Positions 1 to 7,563 of a stretch of 64,000 nt of DNA are shown here, piece by piece. The position numbers were made by a program, and so were the translations under genes. The DNA is from Longimicrobium sp. (GTDB lineage: Bacteria > Gemmatimonadota > Gemmatimonadetes > Longimicrobiales > Longimicrobiaceae). Under the pieces are notes generated by a model that had not been told where the DNA came from, searched no databases, and was given only the letters and a program-made list of their open reading frames with translations. Position 1 is the stretch's first letter. Each line of letters opens with the position of its first letter. Where the stretch lies: assembly GCA_036389795.1 (NCBI GenBank), contig DASVWD010000096.1:1-64000 (forward strand), given 5' to 3'.

Positions 1-37
1 CTGCCTCTCGCAACACCAAAGCTCGTCGAAGCGGGCC

Positions 38-112
38 GGGCATGTCGCCGCGTGATGGCCTTCGGCCATCCGGGCGAGGCATGCCTCGCCCCTACGGGAA
101 CTTCGATCGCGA
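38..112. repeat. Palindromic intergenic repeat (family R5)
   Basis: The stretch contains nested palindromes such as GGCCTTCGGCC and GAGGCATGCCTC followed by GCCCCTACGG. The same GAGGCATGCCTCG and GCCCCTACGG words recur near 51400-51510, so this is a dispersed REP-like element. No gene is supported upstream of 335. Confidence 0.6.
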
Positions 113-152
113 ATACCGAAGCAGATCGTCAATCAGCATAAATCGCCCGCTG

Positions 153-301
153 GAACGGCACAAAGTCCGCCTGCGCGGACTGGCGAGCTGCGCCCTCGCT
201 TCGTGCCCCCAGGTCAGCCCTCCCGCGCAGACCCGCGTCCGCGCCGAAGGAGCCCGCGAAGGCGGGCTTTGCGCAGTTGCTGCCGCGGCTTCAGCCGCCC
301 C
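153..301 (+). repeat. Dispersed intergenic repeat (family R1, long form)
   Basis: The element opens with GGCACAAAGTCCGCCTGCG, passes through GCGAAGGCGGGCTTT and ends in TGCCGCGGCTTCAGCCGCC. The same order of blocks is seen at 25635-25771, and the 3' block also occurs near 41810 and, inverted, near 62665. It lies directly upstream of the gene at 335. Frames through it encode only Ala/Arg-rich low-complexity sequence, so it is non-coding. Confidence 0.65.
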
Positions 302-334
302 GATCCCCCGTACCCCGCACCCGGAGAGGCCGCC

Positions 335-631
335 ATGTACCTGATCCGCGACGTGTTCCGCTGCAAGCCGGGGAAGGCGGGGGAGCTGGCCCGGCGCTTC
401 AAGGAGACGGTGCCGTCGATGGAGGCGGAGGACGGCTTCCGCAACTGCCGGGTGCTGGTCGACTACGTGGCCACCTATTGGACCGTGGTCCTCCAGGCGG
501 AGATCGACGACGTCGGGCAGTTCGACCGCCACATGCGGAGCTACTCCTCGCGCCCCGAGGTCCGCCGCGCGCTGGAGGGCTACATGGAGCTGGTGGAGGA
601 GGGCCACCGCGAGATCTGGCGCATCGTGTGA
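335..631 (+). CDS. Small ABM/Dabb-like dimeric alpha-beta barrel protein
   Basis: The product has 98 residues and is cytoplasmic, without a signal peptide. Its size, the opening MYLIRDVFRCKPGK, the GF-N-R-V-L-D segment near residue 35 and the strand YWTVVLQAE are typical of the dimeric ferredoxin-like (antibiotic biosynthesis monooxygenase / Dabb / NIPSNAP) fold. Members of this fold range from haem-degrading monooxygenases to plain ligand-binding proteins, so no substrate can be named. The ATG was chosen because GGAGAGG sits five bases upstream, while longer in-frame versions would translate the repeat. It appears monocistronic, facing the convergent gene at 872-1405 across a hairpin. Confidence 0.7.
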   Translation: MYLIRDVFRCKPGKAGELARRFKETVPSMEAEDGFRNCRVLVDYVATYWTVVLQAEIDDVGQFDRHMRSYSSRPEVRRALEGYMELVEEGHREIWRIV

Positions 632-823
632 TACGACACCGAGAGAGCCGTGCCCTGGAGTGCAACTCGCTGGGGCAGTGTGCCGAGGCGCCCCTGATTG
701 ACCTGCGCGGGCCAGGCTGCTAGATTTACAGCCATGTCACGGCTTGTCCGTGGCATCAGCCCGTGCTTTCGGACGGCGGGCCCGGCCTCGCCTCGTGAGC
801 CAAGTTTACAATCACGGGGCACA

Positions 824-860
824 ATGATGCCCCGTCGGCCTTGTGTCGGCGGGGCATCAT
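824..860. terminator. Hairpin between convergent genes
   Basis: A perfect 11-bp inverted repeat (ATGATGCCCCG / CGGGGCATCAT) has a 15-nt loop. It lies between the ends of the + gene at 335-631 and the - gene at 872-1405, and probably acts on both. There is no strong U-tract. Confidence 0.5.
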
Positions 861-871
861 CGTTTGTGCCT

Positions 872-1405
872 CTACGGTGACTCCTCACGTCGGCGTTCCC
901 AGATCAGCCGCTGACGCGCGATGTATCGCTCAATATCTCCGTGGCCGGTTACGTACGCCGTTTTGAACCGGAACCCCCCACGGCCTCGCGGCAGCAGCCA
1001 GATTACATACCTCTCGTCCCGTACCACATAGAGCCGCTTCTCCGGAGGCGGTTTCCGGAAGCTGCCCCACTCGCAGACGCGATAGCACTTCGTGCCCGGC
1101 ACCAGGCCCCCGACAATGGGCGCAATCCACCGTGCGCGGGCGATCCGCTCCGGATCAACCACGTCTTTGGCAATTCCGCGACGTGACCGTGTAGCCGCCG
1201 TGAAGAAGGCATGGTCGAAGTCGTCAGGATAGATGAAGACGGGCGCTCCATCGTGGGTCAGAACGGCGCCTGCCCGTGCGGGCCTCACGCAGTGACTCTC
1301 GTAAAGACGCCTGCCAAGCGCTATCAGTTCGATGTCCGTCATCCCTTCGACGGGCACCAGCAGACTCTGCAGCGACACCGGCGCCGGAACCAAGGGCGGG
1401 CTCAC
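872..1405 (-). CDS. Uncharacterised protein, possible BECR (barnase/EndoU/RelE-like) fold
   Basis: This is a 177-residue soluble protein that I do not recognise with certainty. The central part has a DHAFFTA segment, a helix reading ARARWIAPIV and then strands YVVRDERYVIWLLP and FRFKTAYV. That order resembles phage-borne PBECR nuclease domains, where the final F-x-T-A/x-Y strand is conserved. This is a fold-level guess and catalysis is unproven. The open frame begins at a GTG. An internal ATG at residue 22 (MTDIELIALG) is an equally possible start, since neither has a clear ribosome site. Base composition is visibly less G+C-rich than neighbouring recQ, which hints at transfer. The gene stands alone, with no obvious antitoxin beside it. 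Confidence 0.45.
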   Translation of the reverse strand: MSPPLVPAPVSLQSLLVPVEGMTDIELIALGRRLYESHCVRPARAGAVLTHDGAPVFIYPDDFDHAFFTAATRSRRGIAKDVVDPERIARARWIAPIVGGLVPGTKCYRVCEWGSFRKPPPEKRLYVVRDERYVIWLLPRGRGGFRFKTAYVTGHGDIERYIARQRLIWERRREESP

Positions 1406-1509
1406 GTGGCAGGCTCGGCGAACCCGCTAAGACACCTTCACGCCACGAACTCCCCCGCCGTTGCTCTGGGAGCGGGAGACCGACAGGAGCGGGCCCACAG
1501 GCACGCGCC

Positions 1510-3954
1510 TCACGCCCCCTCCCGCAGCGCGGCCAGGAACGCCTCGCCGTACTTCTCCAGCTTGGCGGCGCCCACGCCGCTCACCTGCCGCATCTCGGCG
1601 GGGCTCCGGGGGCGGCGCTTGGCCAGCTCCACCAGCGTCTTGTCGGCGAAGATGCAGTAGGCGGGAAGGCCGGCCTCGCGCGCCAGCTCGTTGCGCAGCG
1701 CCTTGAGCCGCCGGTACAGCGCCGACTGCTCCGGCGTGGGCCCGGCCGCCTCGTCCGCCGGCTCCGGCGCGCGGGCGGCGGGGCGGCGGCCCGGGTCCGC
1801 CGCGTGGAGGACGTCGACGCCGGGGACCGCGACGGGGCAGGACTCTCCCCCGCCCGCCTCCCTCTGGAGCAGCTCCAGCAGCGGTGAGCCGAAGCGCTCC
1901 AGCAGCTTCGGGTGCACGCCGGGGACGGCCAGCAGCGCCTCGGGCGTGGTGGGAGCGCGCTCCACGATCTCGCGCATCACCGCGTCGGAGAAGACGGCGA
2001 AGGGGGGGATCCCGTGCTTGCGCGCCAGGTCCATCCGGAGGCCCCGCAGCCGCTCGCGCAGGCCGTACGCGGGGGGCGCCGCGCCGTCCCAGCGCGCCGC
2101 CTCCTGGCGCCGCTCCGCCCGGCGCTCCCGCCGCTCCTCCAGCGGCATCCGCCCCTTCTTCTTCGGCTCGCCGCCCTCGCCCAGGCGGATGCCGAAGCGC
2201 GCGGCGATCCCCTCCTCCTCGCGCAGGCAGTTGTCGCACGCCCCGCAGTGCTTCATCGCCGCCGCGTCGCCGAAGTACTCCAGCACGAAGCCGCGCCGGC
2301 AGTCCTTCGTGTAGGCGTAGATCTGCATCTTGTCCAGCTTGCGCAGGTCGCGCTTCCTCTTCTCGTCCAGCGAGCGCCAGTCGACCGGCAGGCGCGGGAG
2401 GGGCGTCTCGCGGTCCAGCACCCACACGCCCTCGCCGCTGGAGGGGCGCCACTCCAGGAAGCCGCCGTCCTGCAGCCGGTCGAGCAGCTCCGCCGCCCGC
2501 CCCCGGTCGCCGCCGGCGGCGCGCGCCAGGAGCCGCCACTCCAGCTCGGCGCCCTTGTAGACGCCCTCGCCGCCGCCCGCCTTCCAGAGCGCGCGCAGGA
2601 AGAGGAGCTCCGCCTCGCGCCCGCCCAGCTCCTCGGAGATCCGCTTCGGCGTGGCGACCAGCCGCAGCCGCACGGCGGGGCTCCCCGGGCGCGACTGCTT
2701 CACCACCCCGAACTGCTCCAGCACCCGCACCGCCGAGGCCGCCTGCCGGTCGTTCTCCACGTGCTCCAGCGAGCGCCCCAGCGCGTCGACCGGGAGGGTG
2801 TAGACGCCGTCGGGGCCGCACCCGCGGCGCAGCGCCTGCAGCACCTCCTCCACCGCCTTCCGGGGCGGGTTGGCCGCGTTGATGAAGAACTCGTGGGTGA
2901 AGCGGTCGCTGTAGGAGTGCAGCAGCACGCAGTCCGAGGGCCCGCCGTCGCGCCCGGCGCGGCCGGCCTCCTGGTAGTACGCCTCCAGGTTGCCGGGCAT
3001 GTTGTAGTGGACCACGATCCGCACGTCGCTCTTGTCGATCCCCATCCCGAAGGCGTTGGTGGCCACCACCACGGGCGCCTCGCCGCTCATGAAGCGGTCC
3101 TGGATGCGCTTGCGGTCGCGGTCGGGGAGCCCCGCGTGGTAGCCCACCGCCGGGACGCCGGCGCCGGCCAGCAGCATGGTGAGCGCGTCCACGTTCTTGC
3201 GCGTCGACGCGTAGACCACGGCGCTCCCCTCGCGCCCCTTGAGCAGCTTGAGGAGGATGCGGTCCTTCTCCGAGTCGTTCTTGGCCCTGAGGACGTGCCA
3301 CACCAGGTTGCGCCGGTCGAACCCCGTCACCAGCACGCGCGGGGAGCGTAAGGACAGCTGGCGGACGATGTCGCGGCGCACCTCCTCGGTGGCGGTGGCG
3401 GTGAGCGCGGCCACCGGCGGGTCGCGCAGGAGCCTGCGCACCTGGCCCAGGCGCAGGTACGAGGGGCGGAAGTCGTGCCCCCACTCCGACACGCAGTGCG
3501 CCTCGTCCACCGCCAGGAGCGACACGTCGAGCGCGGCCAGGCGCCGCTGGAAGCCCTCGGAGTCGAAGCGCTCGGGGGCCACGTACACCAGCTTGAACGC
3601 CCCGCGCTCGGCCGCCTCCAGCCGCGCCGACATCTCGGACCCGGGGAGCGAGGAGTTGAGGAAGGTGGCCGGCAGCCCCACCGCCTCGAGCGTGTCGACC
3701 TGGTCCTTCATCAATGAAATGAGCGGGGAGACGACCAGCGTCACCCCGGGGAGCATCATCGCCGGCACCTGGTAGCAGAGGCTCTTCCCCCCGCCGGTGG
3801 GCATCACGGTGAGGCTGTCGCCGCCGGAGAGGACGTTGCGGATCGCCTGGTCCTGCCCGGGGCGGAAGTCGGGGTACCTCCACCAGCGGCGGAGTACCTC
3901 GCGGGCCTCTTCCAGGCGGTCGCTCGGGGGCGCGGGCGCGGCTTCGAGGGTCAC
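1510..3954 (-). CDS. recQ: ATP-dependent DNA helicase RecQ with two HRDC domains
   Basis: The 814-residue protein is a 3'-5' DNA helicase of recombination and fork repair. Walker A is TGGGKS at 53-58, DEAH is at 150-153, and TATATEEVRRD and the motif VI region QEAGRAGRD follow. A RecQ-type zinc site is present near residues 570-600 (CRRGFVLEYF, HCGACDNC), then a winged-helix region. The protein is about 200 residues longer than E. coli RecQ because it ends in two HRDC-like domains (about 640-710 and 735-812) separated by a charged linker. The start is a GTG (MTLEAAPAPP). It is transcribed alone and starts about 400 bases from the next gene. Confidence 0.95.
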   Translation of the reverse strand: MTLEAAPAPPSDRLEEAREVLRRWWRYPDFRPGQDQAIRNVLSGGDSLTVMPTGGGKSLCYQVPAMMLPGVTLVVSPLISLMKDQVDTLEAVGLPATFLNSSLPGSEMSARLEAAERGAFKLVYVAPERFDSEGFQRRLAALDVSLLAVDEAHCVSEWGHDFRPSYLRLGQVRRLLRDPPVAALTATATEEVRRDIVRQLSLRSPRVLVTGFDRRNLVWHVLRAKNDSEKDRILLKLLKGREGSAVVYASTRKNVDALTMLLAGAGVPAVGYHAGLPDRDRKRIQDRFMSGEAPVVVATNAFGMGIDKSDVRIVVHYNMPGNLEAYYQEAGRAGRDGGPSDCVLLHSYSDRFTHEFFINAANPPRKAVEEVLQALRRGCGPDGVYTLPVDALGRSLEHVENDRQAASAVRVLEQFGVVKQSRPGSPAVRLRLVATPKRISEELGGREAELLFLRALWKAGGGEGVYKGAELEWRLLARAAGGDRGRAAELLDRLQDGGFLEWRPSSGEGVWVLDRETPLPRLPVDWRSLDEKRKRDLRKLDKMQIYAYTKDCRRGFVLEYFGDAAAMKHCGACDNCLREEEGIAARFGIRLGEGGEPKKKGRMPLEERRERRAERRQEAARWDGAAPPAYGLRERLRGLRMDLARKHGIPPFAVFSDAVMREIVERAPTTPEALLAVPGVHPKLLERFGSPLLELLQREAGGGESCPVAVPGVDVLHAADPGRRPAARAPEPADEAAGPTPEQSALYRRLKALRNELAREAGLPAYCIFADKTLVELAKRRPRSPAEMRQVSGVGAAKLEKYGEAFLAALREGA

Positions 3955-4348
3955 GGCGTGAGCGGAAGGAGTTCGGGATGGACGGGCCCCTTACCCGCGG
4001 GGCGCGGCCTGGTTCACGGCGCGCACGAGGGCGCCGAGGGAGCGTGGCCCGGGGAAGATACGTCCACTCCGTGCGCTTTGCCAAGCCCCCCGTGTCGGGT
4101 CCGTGTGAAATCGAGTCGAACCCTGGACTCACACCGAGGGCACAGAGGACACGGAGGAACAGCGGACGAAGTTGTCCGTGCCCTCCGTGTCCTCTGTGTC
4201 TCTGTGTGATACCGGTCGGTTCCAGGTGCGCGACGACCGCCGCGCTTCGCACTTCGCACAAAAGAGCGGTGAACAAGCCTTTTTCCAGAGCCGGCGTCAG
4301 CCCCCTCTCCCGCGGGATCGGAGAGAGGGGGCCGGGGGCACGGGGGCC
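3955..4348. repeat. Gene-free interval holding a tandem-palindrome repeat (family R3)
   Basis: Around 4129-4210 the words CACCGAGGGCACAGAGGACACGGAGGA and their inverted partner TCCGTGTCCTCTGTGTCTCTGTGTGA face each other, forming a long imperfect hairpin. Immediately after, near 4240-4260, CTTCGCACTTCGCAC belongs to family R4. No convincing open frame with a ribosome site is seen. The promoter of recQ must lie in the left part. Confidence 0.6.
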
Positions 4349-6022
4349 CTACGCCGAGGTGCAGTCGTAGGGATCGGTGACGGTGGGCGGGTTGGGCGAG
4401 ACGCCGTCGCGGCGCGTGCCCGCCTTCGTCTGCAGCACGATCCCCGTGTAGTACTTCTGCAGGATCTGCTGATAGGTGTGGCCGGCGCGCGCCATCCCCA
4501 CCGCGCCCGTCTGCGCCATGCCGGCGCCGTGGCCGTTGCCGCCGCCGTACACCCGGTACCCCGTCAGCTGGCCGGAGCTGTTGGTCAGGCGGTCGATGAC
4601 GAAGAGCGTGCTGGGGAGCAGCGTCGGCACGCCCGACGCGTTGATGTACTGCATCGCCGAGCGGATCGCCGTGCCCGTCTCGGTGAAGGTGCCGGCGTCG
4701 GTGACGAACTCGATCTGCGTCACCCGCCCCGACGTCGCCGAGCGGGAGAGGATGTTGATCGCCGTCACGTTCCCCACCGGCTTGTTGGCGAAGTCGCCGA
4801 TCACGCAGCTCATCTGCGCCATCGTCCACGTGTAGTTCCACCGGTGGTACGTGTGCCACGACGCGTACGCGCCCGTCCAGGTGGGGTTGCGCAGGTCGTT
4901 CAGCAGCGCCGTGACGGAGGGCAGCTCCTGCCCGGCCGGCGCGTCCCACACGGTGCGCAGGTACGCGTCCGTGCCGGTGAAGACGTCCTCGACGTTGGAC
5001 GTCTTGCCGCCGCTGGTGGCGTAGAAGAGCGCGTTGATCAGGCTGCCGTTGTAGGTGGCCGCGATCCCCGCCGTGGCGTTCACGGCCGCCGTGGACACGG
5101 AGTGCTCGGCCGCCGCGCCGCCGTACACCTGGTCCTGCACGGTGGCCAGCAGGTCGTAGCCGTTGTTCCAGTGCTTGCCCAGGTTCGACAGCGCGTACGT
5201 CCGCGCCGCCACCGCCTGCGCCTTCTGCGCCTCGGCCTCCGGGTACTGCGACGGCCCCAGCTCGCGCGGCACCACGCCGTACAGGTACTCCTCCATCGGC
5301 ACCTCGTTGACGCCGGCCAGCGTCCCCGCCGCGTTGCGCGTCACCTCGGCGACGCCGCGGTACTGCGTGGTCCCGCCGATCAGCACGCGCGCCGTGGACG
5401 CCACCGTGACGCGCGGCGGGTTGCGCGAGCTGGCGGACGTGCCGGTGCTGGTCTTGGTGGTGACGTAGCGCGGCTCGTTGACCGTGGCGTTCACCGTCTT
5501 CCAGAGCGCCGCCGAGGTCGCCAGCCCGGCGGCGATCACGTTCTCCTTGTAGATGCGCTCGGCGGTGGTGTCGATGGGGAGCGGCCGCTCGCCGATGTAC
5601 ACACGCCAGCAGCTCGCCGTCGACACGTACTCCCACGCCGAGGGGAAGCCCGCGTTGGTCCCCGCCAGCACGCGCTGGTCGCGGTCGGCGGCGCTGGCGG
5701 TGCAGACCACCTGCAGGCGGCGGCTGTTGGTGGCCACGGCCACCGAGAGGTTCCAGGTGACGGTCACCTGCTCGTTCGCCACCCCGGAGACGAGGTACGC
5801 GTTCGACCCCTTCTCGCGGACGTCGTAGCCCACCGTGGCGCCGATCTTCACCGACGACGCGGCGGGCACGATGCCGATGCGGATCTTCCCCGCGTACGGC
5901 TCCACCGCGCGCCGGGGCGCGGCCGGCGGGGCGAGGGCGGGCGGGTCGGTGGGGATCTTCTCGCACCCCGCCGCGGCGGCGAGGAGCGCGAGCAGGGCGA
6001 GGCGGGACGTTCGTGGACGCAT
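4349..6022 (-). CDS. SpoIID/LytB-domain secreted lipoprotein
   Basis: The 557-residue protein has an N-terminal lipoprotein signal (LLALLAAAAGC, Cys20) followed by a Pro-rich linker. The C-terminal half carries SpoIID/LytB hallmarks: EVPMEEYLYGVVPREL near 275, QAVAARTYAL, FYATSGGKTSN, and the closing GHGAGMAQTGAVGMARAGHTY. SpoIID domains in Bacillus are peptidoglycan lytic transglycosylases, and homologues outside spore formers are thought to remodel the wall. The N-terminal 150 residues are unassigned. The ATG was chosen for the upstream GGAGG and because it yields a clean signal peptide. It is divergent from the RiPP-like cluster. Confidence 0.85.
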   Translation of the reverse strand: MRPRTSRLALLALLAAAAGCEKIPTDPPALAPPAAPRRAVEPYAGKIRIGIVPAASSVKIGATVGYDVREKGSNAYLVSGVANEQVTVTWNLSVAVATNSRRLQVVCTASAADRDQRVLAGTNAGFPSAWEYVSTASCWRVYIGERPLPIDTTAERIYKENVIAAGLATSAALWKTVNATVNEPRYVTTKTSTGTSASSRNPPRVTVASTARVLIGGTTQYRGVAEVTRNAAGTLAGVNEVPMEEYLYGVVPRELGPSQYPEAEAQKAQAVAARTYALSNLGKHWNNGYDLLATVQDQVYGGAAAEHSVSTAAVNATAGIAATYNGSLINALFYATSGGKTSNVEDVFTGTDAYLRTVWDAPAGQELPSVTALLNDLRNPTWTGAYASWHTYHRWNYTWTMAQMSCVIGDFANKPVGNVTAINILSRSATSGRVTQIEFVTDAGTFTETGTAIRSAMQYINASGVPTLLPSTLFVIDRLTNSSGQLTGYRVYGGGNGHGAGMAQTGAVGMARAGHTYQQILQKYYTGIVLQTKAGTRRDGVSPNPPTVTDPYDCTSA

Positions 6023-6522
6023 CGGCGCGACCTCCGCGCGGGGGGGAGACGGGCGACTCTCGGGATAGGCCATCATACGCGATACTTCGTCCACATGCAC
6101 CGAATCCGGCTGAAGACCGGACCAGCCTGGAAGCGGATCTCTTCCACGGGGTCGACGGAGCAACCTGTTTCTCCGTCTCCGCCGCTTCCGTCGACTCGTG
6201 TGATGAACCGACGAGGTTCGGGGATTCACGTGAAAACGGAAGGACGCCATCCCACCACCGCGCCGCGTGACCGCCCGCCACTCCTCCGCGAGCGCCCGCA
6301 CGGGATCGCCTGGGGTCCGAAGCCCTGATTTCGACGCATCGCGAGCTCGCGCGGAGGAGCAGAGGATCGTTCAGGTACAGGCCCTGAAAAGTCTCACCGG
6401 AGACACGGAGAACCCCTTTCGGTCCCCTGTGTCTCCGTGTGACTCCGATCCGTTCGGGACCAGGACGATGCTCCGCAATCGATCGTGCAGAAGGATTTCA
6501 TCCTCGCGAGCCGGTGTAGCGG
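6023..6522. repeat. Gene-free divergent interval with two R3-type inverted repeats
   Basis: Two family R3 elements lie here. One at 6148-6205 reads GGGGTCGACGGAG ... CTTCCGTCGACTCGTGTGA. The other at 6390-6455 reads TCTCACCGGAGACACGGAG ... CTCCGTGTGACTCC. The same motif is found near 4130 and 15676. No gene is supported between the SpoIID-domain gene and the first precursor promoter. Confidence 0.55.
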
Positions 6523-6551
6523 TTGTTTCTGAAGCTCGCCGTCGTTATCAT
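6523..6551 (+). promoter_or_regulatory. Candidate sigma-70 promoter of precursor gene 1
   Basis: TTGTTT and TATCAT are separated by exactly 17 bases. The arrangement and flanking sequence (GTAGC.GTTG ... GTCGTTATCATCCTCC) are repeated upstream of the second precursor gene with the same spacing, which supports function. It would give a leader of about 160 nt before the ATG at 6720. Confidence 0.55.
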
Positions 6552-6719
6552 CCTCCCGCCGACGTGAAAATCACGCCATTTCTCGCGCCCACGTCTCCCG
6601 GGAACCCTCGCCGGGACGTTTTCCGTGTCCGCGGCCCGCCCGAACCCAGCCGAAGAGACCCCAGGGGACGGTCGGCGCCCGCCGCAGCCGTCCCGACTCC
6701 CTATCCGGAGGAACCTGCA

Positions 6720-6896
6720 ATGGCCCTCGATCCATCCGCGTCCGTGCCCCGCGCCCCGCGCCCGAGCCGCCGCGCATGGGTGCGCCCCGTGGTGGCCGAC
6801 CTGCCGCGCCTGACCGAGCTCACGCTCGCGTCCCCCGACGGCGGCGTCTCCGGCGGCGGCGGCCCGGGCGGGGGCGGCAGCACCGTGATCTTCTGA
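6720..6896 (+). CDS. Putative RiPP precursor peptide 1 (Gly-rich core)
   Basis: The product is a 58-residue peptide. The first 36 residues are rich in Pro, Arg and Ala and end RPVVADLPRLTELTL, which resembles the P-x-L-x-x-L-T leaders of lasso and related RiPPs. Residues 37-58 are a short variable stretch followed by GGGGPGGGGSTVIF. The tail has no Cys, and its only reactive side chains are Asp, Ser and Thr. GGAGG lies eight bases before the ATG. A paralogue with 34 of 36 identical leader residues is encoded at 7375, and a radical SAM gene follows that. The precursor role is inferred from size, leader/core conservation pattern and neighbours. Confidence 0.75.
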   Translation: MALDPSASVPRAPRPSRRAWVRPVVADLPRLTELTLASPDGGVSGGGGPGGGGSTVIF

Positions 6897-6966
6897 ACGG
6901 TCCGCGCTCCCCACGGCGGCGCCGGTCCCGCCCGACCCGCATCCCGGCCGCCCGGACGCGCGGGTG

Positions 6967-7010
6967 GGGCCGCGGCTGTTTCCCAAAGGGGCGGCCCAGG
7001 CTCCTTTCGT
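6967..7010 (+). terminator. Weak hairpin after precursor gene 1
   Basis: GGGCCGC and GCGGCCC pair across a 17-nt loop, followed by a pyrimidine-rich stretch (CTCCTTTCG). It could limit read-through from precursor 1 into the duplicated copy. The support is weak. Confidence 0.3.
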
Positions 7011-7062
7011 AACAGTCCGGCGAGGCCGGCCGCAAGTGTTTCGCGCGAAGCCGATGTAGCAG

Positions 7063-7091
7063 TTGCGTCTAAGGCTTGCGGTCGTTATCAT
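7063..7091 (+). promoter_or_regulatory. Candidate promoter of precursor gene 2, duplicated from the first
   Basis: TTGCGT, a 17-base spacer and TATCAT match the arrangement at 6523-6551, including the downstream CCTCC. It would give a leader of about 275 nt before the ATG at 7375, roughly 115 nt longer than copy 1 because of an insertion or deletion between the copies. Confidence 0.55.
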
Positions 7092-7374
7092 CCTCCTTCG
7101 CGCAGAGGCGGGCGGTGCGGGGTTCCCCACCCGAGTACGCCCGGCGGACGAGCTGCGCATCCCCACGCCAACCGCAGTCCCGGCACGCCGCACACCGGCG
7201 TGAGGATGACGTTTTCCCCGCGCCCTGCGCGTTTCCCGGACCTCTCGCCGAGGCGTCCGCTTGGGCCTCGCCCGCGGCCCGCCCGAACCCAGCCGAAGAG
7301 ATCCCCCAGGACGGGGCCGCGTGGTCAGCGCCCGTCGCAAACCGTCCCGACTCCCCATCCGGAGGAACCCCGCA

Positions 7375-7548
7375 ATGGCCCTTGATCCATCCGCGTCCGC
7401 GCCCCGCGCTCCGCGCCCGAGCCGCCGCGCATGGGTGCGCCCCGAGGTGGCCGACCTGCCGCGCCTGACCGAGCTCACGCTCCAGACCGGCCCCGGCATC
7501 CCCGGCGGCGGCGGCCCCGGCGGGGGCGGCAGCACCGTGATCATCTGA
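7375..7548 (+). CDS. Putative RiPP precursor peptide 2 (Gly-rich core)
   Basis: This 57-residue peptide is paralogous to the one at 6720. The leader differs only at V9A and V24E and again ends in LPRLTELTL. The core begins QTGPGIP and then shares GGGGPGGGGSTVI with copy 1, ending in Ile instead of Phe. GGAGG lies upstream of the ATG. The radical SAM gene starts 15 bases after its stop, with no clear ribosome site of its own, suggesting coupled translation. The conserved leader and the changed core start are the pattern expected of a precursor pair made by one maturation system. Confidence 0.78.
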   Translation: MALDPSASAPRAPRPSRRAWVRPEVADLPRLTELTLQTGPGIPGGGGPGGGGSTVII

Positions 7549-7563
7549 CGCGCCGGGCGCCCC

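Noticed and set aside
1427-4276. Very long open frames antisense to recQ and many other genes
   Set aside because: They are Arg/Ala/Pro-rich shadows of high-G+C coding sequence in other frames, without ribosome sites or recognisable motifs.
6267-6719. N-terminal extension of precursor 1 to a 209-residue protein
   Set aside because: The upstream part translates repeat and promoter sequence. The ATG at 6720 has a ribosome site and matches the second copy exactly.
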